Shown: piece by piece, positions 20,595-33,450 of the stretch
Position numbering within the stretch: position 1 is the stretch's first letter
How the letters are laid out: each line of letters opens with the position of its first letter
NCBI RefSeq assembly: GCF_904849725.1
Contig: NC_058522.1
Location: 430,309,529 to 430,373,528, forward strand
Direction of reading: 5' to 3'
DNA: 64,000 bases
Source: Hordeum vulgare subsp. vulgare
Lineage: Eukaryota; Streptophyta; Magnoliopsida; Poales; Poaceae
Notes under the pieces: model-generated
What the model saw: the letters and a program-made list of their open reading frames with translations, nothing else
Databases searched by the model: none
Told to the model about the DNA's origin: nothing
Made by a program: the position numbers and the translations under genes

Positions 20595-23500
20595 TGTGGG
20601 GATCCCGACTTACAAGTCGAGATCGCCGTGCTGAGTGATCCGAGAGATCAATGTTCAAGGAACACAGATACCGAATAAAAGAGTCTTACATCCAAGTACC
20701 GATTATTACATCACATGACCACATAGTCCAGTTTCGCAAAGCAGGGCCCAAGGCCCAATCACTCTGATACAAATAGTAGCAGAAATCATAGGGGCTAAGC
20801 AGGTGCCCATGCCATCAAGCCTACACCGACAAGCATTCTGACTCGGAAGCATCCAAGTTCGCAGGGGCGTCTCCGAAGACGTGCTCATCTCCAAACTCCA
20901 GTCCTTCCATGTCTGGTCAATAACATAACAAGTGGCAAGCCAATGAGTACTTTGAATGTACTCGCAAACAGCCCATGATATGAACAATGAAAGTGAAGGA
21001 TAACAATATCATGCATCTTTGGTGTAACTCATCTTGGTGGAATGATCATGAATATGCATCAAATTAAATAATTACTTTTGAAGAACAGGATACATATATC
21101 AATATATCTGTCGAAGGCTGAACCATCCAGGCTCACCTTATATGCCAAGTCACCGAACTTGGTCATATCGTTGTTTTCCATAATAACATCTTTTTTAATC
21201 ACGACACACTCACACACACTTGGATTATTTGGAAACAATTGGACGTAGTTTAAGCAGGATTACCCAACTGTCCTTGACCATGGACACGGCTATTCGAATA
21301 GTTTTACACTCTGTAGATGTAGTACACTGGACCCACGAGATCCGAGAAACTTCTGTGTCATCCACTCGATTGGTACCAACCCACATGTTGTACCCGAGGT
21401 AAGTACCCGATCAATGCCTTTCCCCTGACAATACTAGACAAAGAGGTCCACTCGATTGGTACCAACCCACATGTTGTACTCTTACGAGCACCGACTCTGG
21501 ACAGTACCAACCATGCGGGGACCAACGGTGTGACTGGAACTCATAAAAATGGCATAGTCGTCCTACCTGGCACGACCCCATCACGAGAGTGACCACACAT
21601 CACTCCCGCCACTAGTAATGTGGCTCTTTGCAGGCACCGACAAGAGTACTTAACATAGCCCTATCCCATAAGGGGTAACGTGGTCGTACTGGTAAGGTTG
21701 GGACGGTCGACACATCATAAATCTAATCCCATTTCCGAAACCATACTCACACAAATACCGGGGGCATCACTTCACCAAAATTGACCACCTAACTCATCAT
21801 CACCCTCGGGCATTAGTGGCACTCGACGGGGTTTTCATAAACTCTTGCTTTATGTCATCAACATGCTCATGATAATGCTACTTCTATCTTTACTTGTCAA
21901 CATGATATTAGCATGACCCTCAAGGGGTAGGATCAAGATCAATGCATGTGCTCCGGGGGAGCCATCGGTAGAATCATATCAAATGATTACCGTCACTTAT
22001 GATCATATGCAACGGAAATACTTGTTATCTTAATCATGCAAAGTAACATATGCTCATTCATGGTCAAAGGGCTGCTTGCCTTGGTCAGCTAGGTATCCGG
22101 GGTCTTCGAGGTCTTCCGTACCGATTACCTCGTCACACGGGTTTTCTATCATCGATCAAACAATAAATAAGAAATAGCTCACACAGGAACATATCACAAA
22201 GTCATTTTAAAAATGTTCTATATTACTGATAAATCTAAGTTGTTATTTTGAATTTTTTTGCCTTAATTTCCCTTGAAGGAACATTTTTGAAATTAACCAA
22301 ACAGAAGCAAAACTATTCCAATTTAGTCATTTTTATTATTGTAAAACAGAATAGTTGTAGAAAAAATCATCCAATCATATTATTAGAAAAATAACACTGG
22401 AAAAATTATATTTTTACACTCGATAAATTATTTTATAAAAATCTTAGAAACCAGGTTTTAAAAATAAAAGAAAAATGGCTAAACTCCTGGTCTGGCTTGG
22501 CCTAGAGCTAGGCTGGCCCATGGCGAGCTGAAAGCCTGCCCAGGCGCGCGGGCCGTCAGGTTTGAACCTGACATGCGGGGCCCTACGGTCAGTGGATGTG
22601 GACAGCGCGGGGGAGGAGGCTGGGCCACCGACACACGGGGCACACCTGTCGGGGCCGTCTCCTACCTGTGGCTAGATAGGAGTAGGAGCACGCGGGAGAG
22701 CTTGCCGACGCTCTCAAGCCCCAACAAGGACTGGAATGGTTTTGCCTTGCTGTCGCCTACCTACTGGTGGTCGGAACAACGTCGGAGAGGCAGGGGTTTG
22801 CTGGCGACGAGGAGGCCTTGTCGGAGGAGTTTCGGGAGGTGGTCGAGGAGGTGGCTAGAGACACGAAAATGCTCGGGCGAGTTGGGGGAAAGCTTCTTGG
22901 GGTTGAGAGGATCAGTTTGGTGGGTCGAGGGGCGCAGGAGCCGTCGTGTAGCCGGAGATCGACCGGAGCTTCGAGGCGGAGGGGCCCCGGTCGATGTCGA
23001 GCACCGGGGCTCTGCTGGGTTGCTGGTGTGGCTAGGGAGGTACTAGTGATCGTGGTGAAGCTATCTGAGGGGTGCTGGAGCGAGGGGGGTGGCTATTTAT
23101 AGGCCCCCGACGGTGAGCCAATTCAGGACCGTCGGTGACTCACCGTGGCGTGCATGAGGGTGAAGAGAGGGGCTGGGGCCGAAACCATGGTCTCAGGACA
23201 TGGTGTTGGCCTGCCAGAACCATCTGCTGCAGAGGGAGAGAGGGAGGAGTCGAGCATCCGTGGCCACGCAACCTTGGCCGGTTTTGGTGTGTGCGGGCAC
23301 GCGTCGCACGAGCTCGACAGCGGGAGAGGAGGGGCCCTGAGGCTTGCTCGACGCAGAGGGGTTGTCGGGGATGTGGTTGGACACCTCGGGGGAGGCTGGA
23401 ACTGGCCGAGAGCGCCGCCCCCACCTTGGTGTCTTCCTGTAGCGCGCCCAGAGCACAATTTTGGCACGCCACGGCATGCTGGTGCGCTTTGAGGCACTTT

Positions 23501-24738
23501 GGACATGTCTAGCATGTCCTGGCACTGGCTAGGACTGTGGCTAGCCGTTTGGGTCTTCTGGGAGCTTCGGTTGGTCAAGGGAGACAAGAAATACTGGTGC
23601 CGTCAGCCTTGAACTGAAACCTAAATTTCAGTTTTTTGCCTTTCCTCTTTGAACGAGTGAGGGGCCAGTTGACTAGGGTTAGACAGAGATACTGGCCACC
23701 TAATCTATGAGTTTGGAGCAAAGGGGTTGGGTTTAGCTATGGCTAAGGTGGCTTTTCCCTCTCTGTCAGAAGGTGCTCGACAGTGGTTTGAGGGGGTTGC
23801 ACCCGACCACTGGTGCTGCAACTTAACATGTTTGGGTTTGGTGCTAAATCATGGGGTTTCACCAAGATTGAGCTCCATTGGACAAGTTTAGCTTTGTAAA
23901 CTTGAAAACACTTCAATATGACCAAATCTGTCCCTTCCAAAGAGAGTGTGGGCAAACTAAGTCCCACAAATCCTATTTTTGGTGTGGAACCCTCATTTGA
24001 GGTATTAGGCACTCTTGCGAAGTTTCAGCATCATTGGATAAACTTTGCTATGTAGAGTTGCTCTAACTTCAATCTGTACATAAGGGGTTTTAGGGTTATT
24101 TGGGGTCCATAATCACCTTCGATCAAGGTGAAACTTTATGTGGACACCAAATATGGTTTAGGGATATCACTGGAATTTTCTAGGATTTTATTGAGAATAT
24201 TTCCTTTGGAAATATTTCAAAAGGTTAAACCAGACAGAAATGGCTTTCATGGTTTTATTCAATAATTGTAATATATGATAGGGTTTAAAATCTTATGTAT
24301 GAAAAATATATGTCCTTCTCATCATCTCCAAATTTAATCAAATTTTTCAAAGGCAGAAAAGTATTTTTCCATGTAGGAATACCAATTCTGGCCTGAGAAT
24401 TGGACATGTTATTTAATTAGGAAAATAATTACAAAAATAATTATTTTTGTGGTTTTGGAATATAAAGATAAGTTGAAATCAGATGACCAACTTTGAGTAG
24501 AAGCACTGCTTGCTATCAAGGGCATGTAGTGCAACTCAAGGTAGGGTTTTACCTTGATTAGAAATAAGTAAGGGTTTTTGGAAATCAATGTTTTATGAAA
24601 TAGGGTTTTATCTTCACATGCTCAAGCACACAAGCATACAATGACAATCATGGCACTCACAACATTAGTCTTGAAAAAGTTTTAACAAGCTCAGATTTTC
24701 ACAATACGGATAAGTGATAGCAAAAACAAGGTGTGACA
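20595..24738 (-). repeat. 5' LTR of the Tekay element (4.1 kb)
   Basis: On the minus strand it runs from TGTCACACCTTG (24738) to ATCCCCACA (20595), with TG...CA ends. It shares phrases with the solo LTR at 25602-37355 (for example the GAGTACTT...GAATATACTCGCAA and ACGACTATTCGAATAG regions), so the two belong to related families. A TATA-type CCTATAAATAGCC lies at 23091-23102 (minus). A 33-bp direct repeat starts at 21361 and 21447. No protein-coding gene is evident; GC-rich open frames around 22570-23590 occur on both strands and look fortuitous. Confidence 0.88.
23091..23102 (-). promoter_or_regulatory. TATA box of the Tekay LTR
   Basis: CCTATAAATAGCC is read on the minus strand, with GC-rich DNA on both sides. 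Its position inside the LTR suits a U3/R boundary. A matching box is in the related solo LTR at 27603-27613 (CCTATATAAGG). Confidence 0.6.
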
Positions 24739-25601
24739 TGCACGACCTCGTGTCGAGGGGGGGCCTCATTCGGATCTAGCCTCAAGCATGGATCCGATCA
24801 CGATGTTCGGAGATCAAGGGCGAACCCTGGCAAGGATACTCCATGTGCCGATGCGCCGGAGATCAACTCCGCCATAACTCCAAAGACTAGTCTGGCTGGC
24901 CTCTCGCTATCAAACGAGATGCAGTCCCGGATCAAAACTATAGAAGTTATGCATGACCCGACCTCGACCTATGTTTGGATGAGTCTCGAGGTGGGTCACA
25001 GGGAATTTTTTCCCACCCACCACCCACTTGATAGACACTATTGAAGATTTAACCGATATGCTAGAATTCTCCTCGAATGAGGCAGAATATGTAGATGCGG
25101 ATATCGACACAACTGCTCCTCCCATAATTGGATGATGGACAACCACCTACATCTATGATGTGTATATGGTGGAGACCACTGGTGATAAGGACGACATGGC
25201 CATAGGGAAGAGCGGTGATGGCACCCCAATAAAGAATAGTGGCAATGAGCCACCCAAGCACCGGTGTCAGCGCGCAAAATCGAAGGGGCACAAGGGCACG
25301 GAAAGCAATACAGATACCAAAGAAAACACTACCCCGGACAACCGATAAAGCCCCATTGACTTCGCTCCTCTCAAACAACAGCTCGATGATTGAGAGGGGT
25401 GTACAGATGTGGAAAACCTTGAGGACCTCGACGATGCCGAAGATAACAACTACCTCCCCCATTTCTAAGAGGAGGATAGTCTCGGAGACGATGATTTCAT
25501 CATCCCCAAAGACCCGCTGGATCAAGAAACGTTCAAGCGGCAACTCATAGCCACCGCCCGCAGCCTCAAGATGAAACTGAAGCGAATCAAAGCGGAATAA
25601 G
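24739..25601 (+). pseudogene. gag: second Tat element: N-terminal part of gag
   Basis: Readable stretches include LSNEMQSRIKTIEVMHD, STYVWMSLEVGHREF and, near the end, DDDFIIPKDPLDQETFKRQL and ATARSLKMKLKRIK. The region is acidic in its middle part. In-frame stops fall at 25133-25135, near 25347, near 25390 and near 25467, and one frame change occurs near 25020. The frame breaks off at the TSD copy ATAAG (25597-25601) and resumes at 37361. This is the variable N-terminal region of Tat gag, with no known enzymatic role. Confidence 0.7.
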
Positions 25602-27602
25602 TGTGGCACCCTGATTCAACGAGTCGGATTACCAGTGTTTCCAACCCAGAGTTCTTGTCTTCTGGAAACACTCAACAACTTGGAACATAACTAAACTGAC
25701 TTTAATGATAGAACGAGGTGACAGGCACATATCTTACAATGATAGTGAGGCCAAAGGCAGCCTTGGCGCTACAATAGTATCTACATTATTTATGAGACAT
25801 AGTGGGGCCTCAAAACTACTAAGTACTTCTACAACGTAGCGGAACATAGCGGCAACTCCATACACAGGGACACTGTTGTGCACTTCCTAGTACGCATCCT
25901 CAGGACCTCCGTCCTCGGCTCCTCCTGCATCTGGCATGATACGCCAGGTGAGTACTTGGAATATACTCGCAAGCTCATAATAACCAAGTAATGCAACAAA
26001 CAATAGCATGGCAACAAATTAGAAATAATACCACTTGGCTTTATGATATCCACTTACTCATGTCCGGGGTTGTCTCACAACCACCAGAATGCTTATCAAG
26101 CATCTCCATTCAACTGGAGGGTTCTTCAATCATTAGTAACATCCACACGGTTGACCATCTACTGAGGGCTGGTCGAGCTATCCATTACCGTGGACACGAC
26201 TATTCGAATAGGTTTGACACTCTGCAGAGGTTGCACACTTTACCCACACTCTAGAGCACTAACCTCGTGATCCCATTCGGGTGGACCAGCATTGCTCCAA
26301 CGAAACTTGCCTGACCCGTGAATCTCTCATCATATCCCCGGAAACCACTCCCTTCCGGAGTCCTGCCCTGGCTGGCCCTGTGTCCTCATGACACCTGCCA
26401 CCGTCGTGGCCAAACAAAACTGTCCCAATCGGGGACGGGCCCAACTCAACTTAACTGGGCTCACAGGGTTATCACCGCCCACCGGGCCAAGGTAGCACGT
26501 GTGCATAACCCTCCCTTTTTGGGGATATCGGTGAGAGATCACGCGGACAGCCCAAGTCACGGCCTTCCCATACCGGCAAGATGTGGTTGTACGATTATGC
26601 CCAGATAGGTGACTCATGATCAACCACTATGCCATGATAACCATACTGATTTATAACCGTAAGCATATATCTCTATATGATTGTTTATTAAATGATTATT
26701 TCCTAACAAGTTAAGCAATTATAATGCATGAAGATGTGAGTTATGCTATGCAAAACTACATCACATGGATATGATGGCTTGCCTTGATCAGTGGGGTTGT
26801 CCAAACACTCCTGGTCTTCAAAGTTTCCCTCTGAAAATGTGTTTGAAATAGCAAAAGAAAAGGAAAGTCATTAGATACCTTTTTATTAACTAGAAATTCT
26901 ATGAGTGTGGGAAAAATACCAAAATTTACCACATTGTAAAGAAATTCAATACCAACTCAACCCAAAAAGAATCAAGTGATTTGGACTTGTAAATAATAAA
27001 GATTTAAATGGTCAAAGTTTCTGTTTGAATCTGGAATTAATAAAAGAAAAGAAATTCCTGGGAGGGGCCACATCGAAGGCGTAAAATGGAGGGGCGCCTC
27101 TACTTACCGCTTCGGTCACGGGCCTCAAACACTGACAGGTGGGGCCTTTCCTTTTAAAAACAGAGAGAGAGGAGGGGAACAGAGGAGGGCGGCTTACCGA
27201 CGACGCTCACCGGCGACAGAGCCGGCGGCAGGGCTGGGAGATGTAGGGAATGGATCGGGCTCTCGACGGCGGTTCCCCTGTACCCGTAGCTCCTTCGGAG
27301 GTGGACGGACGGTGTCGCCCCTTCTTCTCCGGCGGGTGGAAGCTACGGTGGCCGTGGATGGCGATGATTCCGGCACGGGTTTGGCTCACCGAAGGCTCGA
27401 GGAGGACCAGAGAGACCAAGGGAACATGATGGAGGCGTCGGATTTGACTGGAGAAGGGCGGAGGTGGCTGGCGACAGAGCCGATTTGGGGGCGGAGCCTT
27501 TCGCCGGAGCTGTGGGAGACGAGCTCCCGGCTCTTGCTAGGGGTCTCTAGGGCTAATCCAGGGGTGGAGGGGAGGGGTGATGGCTAGGAGGGGTTCGGGC
27601 AG

Positions 27603-27613
27603 CGCCTTATATA
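27603..27613 (-). promoter_or_regulatory. TATA box of the solo Tekay-like LTR
   Basis: CCTATATAAGG on the minus strand, flanked by GC-rich DNA, in a position comparable to the box at 23091-23102. Confidence 0.6.
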
Positions 27614-28111
27614 GGCCAACGACGAGTGCTGCCGAGCTCTCGTGAAGCGACGAGGCTTGGGCTTGCCCCTGGAGCAAGGACGGCGAGCTGGTTGTCGTGG
27701 TGTGGGGGTGAGGTGATGGAGCATGTCACGGGAGCGACGGGACGGGTCCGGAGTCATTAATGGCTTGCAGACGATCACAGTGGCCGAAGCCCACTGTGCT
27801 GCTGGTGGCGGAGCTTGGCTGGGAACAGCGGCGGCCCTCTCCGACGACCCAGAGGCTTCGGGAGGTGCCATGCGGCTAATAGGGACCTCGTCGGTGCTCA
27901 GGACAAGGATGGGGCAGCGAATGATGGCTCGGGGCGGCTCGGCTTGTTGGGGAACGTCGCATGGGAAACAAAAAATTTCCTACGGGCACGAAGACCTATC
28001 ATAGTGATGTCGATCTACGAGAGGGGATTTCCGATCTACGTACCCTTGTAGATCGCACAACAGAAGCATTAAGAAACGCGGTTGATGTAGTGGAACGTCC
28101 TCACGTCCCTC

Positions 28112-28166
28112 GATCCGCCCCGCGAACCGTCCCACGAACCGTCCCGCGATCCGTCCCACGATCCGC
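28112..28166. repeat. 12-bp tandem repeat in the copia LTR leader
   Basis: About four and a half units alternate between GATCCG and GAACCG followed by TCCCAC or TCCCGC. The same run is in the other LTR at 34660-34714, with a few substitutions. It lies downstream of the TATA box in the transcript direction. Confidence 0.75.
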
Positions 28167-28432
28167 ACTGATCTAGTGCCGAACGGACGGCACCTCCGCG
28201 TTCAGCACACGTACAGCTCGACGATGATCTCGGCCTTCTTGATCCAGCAAGAGAGACGGAGAGGTAGATGAGTCCTCCGGCAGCGTGACAGCGCTCCGGA
28301 GGTTGGTGGTGATCTAATCTCAGCAGGGCTCCCCCCGAGCTCCGCAGAAACGTGATCGGGAGGAAAAACCGTGGAGGTATGTGGTCGGGCTGCCGTGGCA
28401 AAAGTTGTCTCAAATCAGCCCAAAATCCCCAC

Positions 28433-28440
28433 TATATATA
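28433..28440 (-). promoter_or_regulatory. TATA box of the copia 3' LTR
   Basis: TATATATA; the identical box in the 5' LTR is at 34981-34988. It marks the expected U3/R boundary. Confidence 0.7.
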
Positions 28441-29775
28441 GGAGGGAAGGAGGGGAGGAGGCAGCCTCAAAACCTAAAGGTTTGGCCGAAATTGGAGGTG
28501 GAGGAGTCCTACTCCAATCCTACTTGGAGTAGGATTCCACCTTCCCACTTGGAAACTCTTTCCACCTTGTGTTTTTTCCTTCTCAAACCTTATGGGCCTT
28601 AGTGGGAACTTATTCCAGCCCACTAGGGGCTGGTTTATCTCTTCCCATAGCCCATGAGACCCGTTGGGGCGTGACAGCCCTCCTGATGGTCCCCGGCACC
28701 CCTCCCGGCACTCCCAGTACACTACCAATGAGCCCGAAACTTTTCCGGTAATACACGAAAACCTTACGGTAACCAAATGAGGTCATCCTATATATCAATC
28801 TTCGTTTCCGGATCATTCCGGAAACCCTCATGACGTCCGTGATGTCATCCGGGACTCCGAACAACATTCGGTAACCAACCATATAACTCAAATACGCATA
28901 AAACAACGTCGAACCTTAAGTGTGCAGACCCTGTGGGTTCGAGAACTATGTAGACATGACCCGAGAAACTCCTCGGTCAATATCCAATAGCGGGACCTGG
29001 ATGCCCATATTGGATCCTACATATTCTACGAAGATCTTATCGTTTGAACCTCAGTGCCAAGGATTCATATAATCCCGTATGTCATTCTCTTTGTCCTTCG
29101 GTATGTTCCTTGCCTGAGATTCGATCGTCTGTATCCGCATACCTATTTCAATCTCGTTTACCGGCAAGTCTCTTTATTCGTTCCATAATACAAGATCCCG
29201 AAACTTACACTAAGTCACATTGCTTGCAAGGCTTGTGTGTGATGTTGTATTACCGAGTGGGCCCCGAGATACCTCTCCGTCATACGGAGTGACAAATCCG
29301 AGTCTTGATCCATACTAACTCAACGAACACCTTCGGAGATACCTGTAGAGCATCTTTATAGTCACCCAGTTACATTGCGACGTTTGATACACACAAAGAA
29401 TTCCTCCGGTGTCAGTGAGTTATATGATCTCATGGTCATAGGAACAAATACTTGACACGCAGAAAAGAGTAGCAACAAAATGACACGATCAACATGCTAC
29501 GTCTATTAGTTTGGGTCTAGTCCATCACATGATTCTCCTAATGATGTGATCCCGTTATCAAGTAACAACACTTGCCTATGGCCAGGAAACCTTGACCATC
29601 TTTGATCAACGAGCTAGTCAACTAGAGGCTTACTAGGGATAGTGTTTTGTCAATGTATCCACACAAGTATTGTGTTTCCAATCAATACAATTATAGCATG
29701 GATAATAAAGATTATCTTGAACAAAGAAATATAATAATAACTAATTATTATTGCCTCTAGGGCATATTTCCAACA

Positions 29776-29790
29776 GTCTCCCACTTGCAC
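29776..29790 (-). other. polypurine tract of the copia element
   Basis: GTGCAAGTGGGAGAC on the minus strand directly precedes the LTR start TGTTGG. This is the usual plus-strand primer of the Angela/BARE group. Confidence 0.85.
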
Positions 29791-29829
29791 TAGAGTCAAT
29801 AATCTAGTTCACACCACCATGTGATTTCA

Positions 29830-31236
29830 ACGAATCCAACACCCATATAGTTCTCGGGTCTGATCACGTCTTGCTCGTGAGAGAGGTTTTAGTCAACAGT
29901 TCTGAAACTATCAGATCCGTGCGTTCTTTACAAATCTTTATGTCATCTTATAGATGCTGCTACTACGTGCTATTCGGAAATGCTCCAAATATCTACTCTA
30001 CTATACGAATCTGTTTCACTACTCATAGTTATTCGGATTAGTGTCAAAGCTTGCATCGACGTAACCCTTTACGACGAACTCTTTAACCACCTCCATAATT
30101 GAGAAAATTTTTGTAGTCTATTTAGTTACTAAGGATAACTTTGACCGCTGATCAGTGATTCAATCCTGGATCACTCTGTGTACCTCTTAATAGACTTGCT
30201 GCAAGGCACACATCAGGTGCGGTACTCAGCATGGCATACTTTAGAGTCTACGGCTAAGGCATAGAAGACGACCTTCGTCTATTCTCTTTATTCTGCCGTG
30301 GTCGGGTTTTGAGTCTTACTCAAATTCACACCTTACAACACAGTCAAGAACTCCTTCTTTGCTGATCTATTTCGAATTCCTTCAAAAACTTGTCAAGGCA
30401 TGCATCTTGTTGAAACTTCTATTAAGCGTTTTGATCTATCTCCATAGATCTTTATGCTCGACGTTCAAGTAGCTCAATCCAGGTATTCCTTTGAAAAACT
30501 CCTTTCAAACAACCTTTTTATGCTTCACAGAAATTCTACATTACTTCTGCTCAACAATATGTCAACCAGATATACTTATCAGAAATTCTATAGTGCTCCC
30601 ACTCACTTCTTTGGAAATACAAGTTTCTCATAAACCTTGTACAAACCCAAAATCTTTGATCATCTCATCAAAGTGTATATTCCAACTCCGAGATGCTTGC
30701 ACCAGTCCATTGAAGGATCGCTGGAGCTTGCATACTTGTTAGTATCTTTAGGATCGACAAAACCTTCTGGTTGTATCACATACAATGTTTGCTCAAGGAA
30801 ACCGTCGAGGAAACAATGTTTTGACATCCTATGTGCAATATTTCAAAAATAATGCAACAACTACTAACATAATTCTAACAGACTTTTAGCATCGCTACGA
30901 GTGAGAAAGTCTCACCATAGTCAACTATTTGATCATGTCGGAAACATCTTTGCGACAAGTCGAGCTTTTTCTTAATAGTGACTTAACACCATCGTCGTCT
31001 GTCTTCATTTTAAAGATCCATCTTTACTCAATAGTCCTATGACCATCAAGTAGTTCTTCCAAAGTCTACACTTTGTTTTCACACATGGATCCTCTCTCGG
31101 ATTTCATGGCCTCCAGCCATTTGTCGGAATCCGGGCCCACCATTGCTTTCTCCATAACTCGTAGGTTCACTGTTGCTCAACAACATGACCTCCAAGATAG
31201 GGTTACCGTACCACTCTGCAGTAGTACGCGACCTTG
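29830..31236 (-). pseudogene. pol: copia pol: reverse transcriptase and RNase H, heavily decayed
   Basis: No long frame survives, but the minus strand keeps recognisable RT phrases in order. One is a QPEGFVDPK-like segment near 30750-30790, followed by the KLQRS(I/F)xGLVQASRSWN-like segment near 30680-30730. A weak match to the xVDDILL catalytic region lies near 30555-30590. RNase H-like sequence would lie between about 29830 and 30380. Many stops and indels. Identification rests on similarity to remembered copia RT order. RT would copy the genomic RNA. Confidence 0.65.
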
Positions 31237-32300
31237 TCAACCTACGAGGTTTGTAGTAACTTGATCCGATGCTCGATGATCACCATCATCTCCTTTCACT
31301 TCAATTGGTGTAGGCACCCCAGGAACAACTTCCTGCGCCCTGCTACACACTGGTTGAAGTGATGGTTCAATAACCTCATCAAGTTCTACCACCCTCCCAC
31401 TCAATTCTTTTGAGATAAACCTTTCCTCGAGAAAGGATCCATATCTAGAAACAAACACTTTGCTTTTGAATCTGAGATAGGAGATGCAACCAACTATTTT
31501 GGATATCCTATGAAGATGCATTTATCTGCTTTACGTTCGAGCTTATCAGACTGAAACTTTTTCACATAAGTGTCGAAGCCCCAAACTTTCAAGAAACGAC
31601 AGTTTAGATTTCTCTAAACCTTAGTCTATACTGTGTCATCTCAACGGAAATACGCGGTGCCCTATTTAAAGTGAATGTGGTTGTCTCTAATGCATAACCC
31701 ATAAACGATAGTGGTAATTCGATAAGAGACATCATAGCATGTACCATACCAAATAGTGCGTGGCTATGACGTTCACACACATCATCACACTATGATGTTC
31801 CAGGTGGCATGAACTGCGAAAGAATTACAACATTGTCTTAACTGCGTATCAAAACTCGTAACTCAGATATTCATTTCTATGATCATATCGTAGACAGTTT
31901 ATCCTCTTGTTACGAGGAACTTCACTCCGAAACAGAATTGAACTTTTCAATATTTCAGGCTTGTGATTCATTAAGTAAATACTCTTGTATCTACTCAAAT
32001 CGTCATTGAAGTAAGAACATAATGATATCCACTGCGTGCCTCAGCACCCATTGGACTGCATACATCAAAATGTGTCACTTCCAACAAGTTACTATCTTGT
32101 TTCATCTCAATGAAAACAAGGCCTTGCTCATGTGGTATGATTTGCATGTCACTAGTGATTCAAAATCAAGTGAGTATAAAGATCCATCAGCATGGAGCCT
32201 CTTCATGCAATTTATACCAACATGACTCAAGCGGCAGTGCCACAAGTAAGTAGTACTATCATCATTACCCCGTATCTTTTGGCACCAATATCATGAACAT
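31237..32300 (-). pseudogene. pol: copia pol: GAG-pre-integrase and integrase, decayed
   Basis: The piece 31521-31237 is open and reads KVFVSRYGSFLEERFISKE, then SGRVVELDEV, the typical end of copia integrase before RT. Upstream, near 32170-32250, the minus strand reads a Y-L-W-H-C-R-L-S-H-V-G-like run, the GAG-pre-integrase zinc-binding motif. The catalytic core between (about 31600-32150) is too broken to show its D-D-E residues. The order integrase before RT confirms copia rather than gypsy. Confidence 0.7.
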
Positions 32301-33450
32301 GTGTAACACTACGATCGAGATTCAATAAACAATTGAAGGTGATTATTCAAGCAAATAGAGTAACCATTATTCTCTTTAAATGAATAATCGTATTGCAATA
32401 AACACGATCCAATCATGTTCATGCTTAACGCAAGCACCAAATAACAATTATTTAGGTTGAACACCAATCCCGATGGTAGAGGGAGCGTGCGACGTTTGAT
32501 CATATCAACCTTGGAAACACTTCCAACACGTATCGTCACCTTGCCTTTAGCTAGTCTCCGTTTATGCCGTAGCTTTCATTCGTGTTACTAATCACTTAGC
32601 AACCGAACCGGTATCCAATACCCTCGTGCTACTAGGAGTACTAGTAAAGTACACATCAACATCATGTATATCAAATATACTTCTTTCGACTTTTGCTAGC
32701 CTTCTTATCTACCAAGTATCTAGAGTTGCTCCGCCTCAGTGACCGTTCCCCTCATAACAGAAGCACTTAGTCCCGGGCTTGTGTTTAATCTGGGGTCTCT
32801 TCATTGGTGCAGCAGCTGCTTTGCCATTTCACGAAGTATCCCTTCTAGGCCTTGCCTTTCTCGAAACCTAGTGGTTTTACTAACCATCAACTATTGATGC
32901 TCCTTCTTGATTTCTACTCTCGCAGTGTCAAACATCGCGAATCGCTCAAGGATCATTGTATCTATCCTTGATATGTTATAGTTCATCACGAAGCTCTCAC
33001 AGCTTGGTGGCCGTGACTTTGGAGAACCATCACTATCTTATCTGGAAGATCAACTCCCACTTGATTCAAGCGATTGTCGTACTCAGATAATCTGAGCACA
33101 TGCTCAACGATTGAGATTTTCTCCTTTACTTCATGGACAAAGAATCTTGTTGGAGGTCTCATACCTCTTAACAAGGGCACAAGCATGAAGTCACAATTTC
33201 ATCTCTTTAGAACATCTCTTATGTTCCGTGACGTTTCAAAACGTCTTCGGCGCCTTGCTTCTAAGCCATTAAGTATTTTGTACTGAACTATCGTGTAGTC
33301 ATCAGAAACGTGTATGTCGGATGTTCACAACATCTACAGACGACGCTCGAGGTGCAGCACACCGAGTGGTGCATTAAGGACATAAGCCTTCTGCGCAGCA
33401 ATGAGGACAATCCTCGGTTTTACAGACTCAGTCTGCAAAGTTTGCTACTA
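32301..33450 (-). pseudogene. gag: copia gag and protease region, decayed
   Basis: The piece 33186-32986 reads IVEHVLRLSEYDNRLNQVG and LPDKIVMVLQS, the core of copia gag (UBN2/retrotran_gag type). A remnant of a CCHC knuckle (T-K-C-F-C-Y ... G-H) is near 32735-32785. Stops and shifts break it everywhere. The product would be the particle protein. Confidence 0.7.

Larger units (their letters stand above)
1..24738 (-). mobile_element. Ty3/gypsy retrotransposon, Tekay/Del type, 3' end outside window
   Basis: Read on the minus strand, the order is 5' LTR (20595-24738), primer binding site, an extra ORF (19803-20453), gag, protease, RT, RNase H and integrase, running off the left edge at base 1. 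The integrase continues to its C-terminal part at 1-60, so the 3' LTR must lie to the left. Two later insertions split it: a Tat element at 1410-14935 and a lone LTR at 17083-18591. Removing 1410-14935 and one copy of the CCATC target duplication restores a single pol frame. The 4.1-kb LTR, the Met-type primer site and the pol sequence fit the Tekay/Del lineage; the chromodomain expected after the integrase would be outside the window. Its right end abuts gag sequence of the second Tat element (24739 on), its insertion target. Confidence 0.9.
27945..29775 (-). repeat. 3' LTR of the copia element
   Basis: The complete LTR is 1831 bp with TG...CA ends. A TATA run (TATATATA) lies at 28433-28440 (minus). 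Downstream of it in the leader is a run of four 12-bp units at 28112-28166, with the pattern GATCCGtCCCaC on the plus strand. Confidence 0.93.

Noticed and set aside
22573..23590. Several overlapping GC-rich open frames on both strands in the Tekay LTR
   Set aside because: They overlap in all frames, have low-complexity Arg/Gly/Pro/Ser composition and no domain. High GC explains the lack of stops.
25061..25609. 182-codon minus-strand ORF
   Set aside because: It is the complement of the Tat gag start, whose plus-strand motifs are recognisable. No independent support.
28381..28906. Short ORFs repeated at 28381-28906 and 34929-35454
   Set aside because: They recur because both are copies of the same copia LTR. 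Nothing suggests that they are translated.
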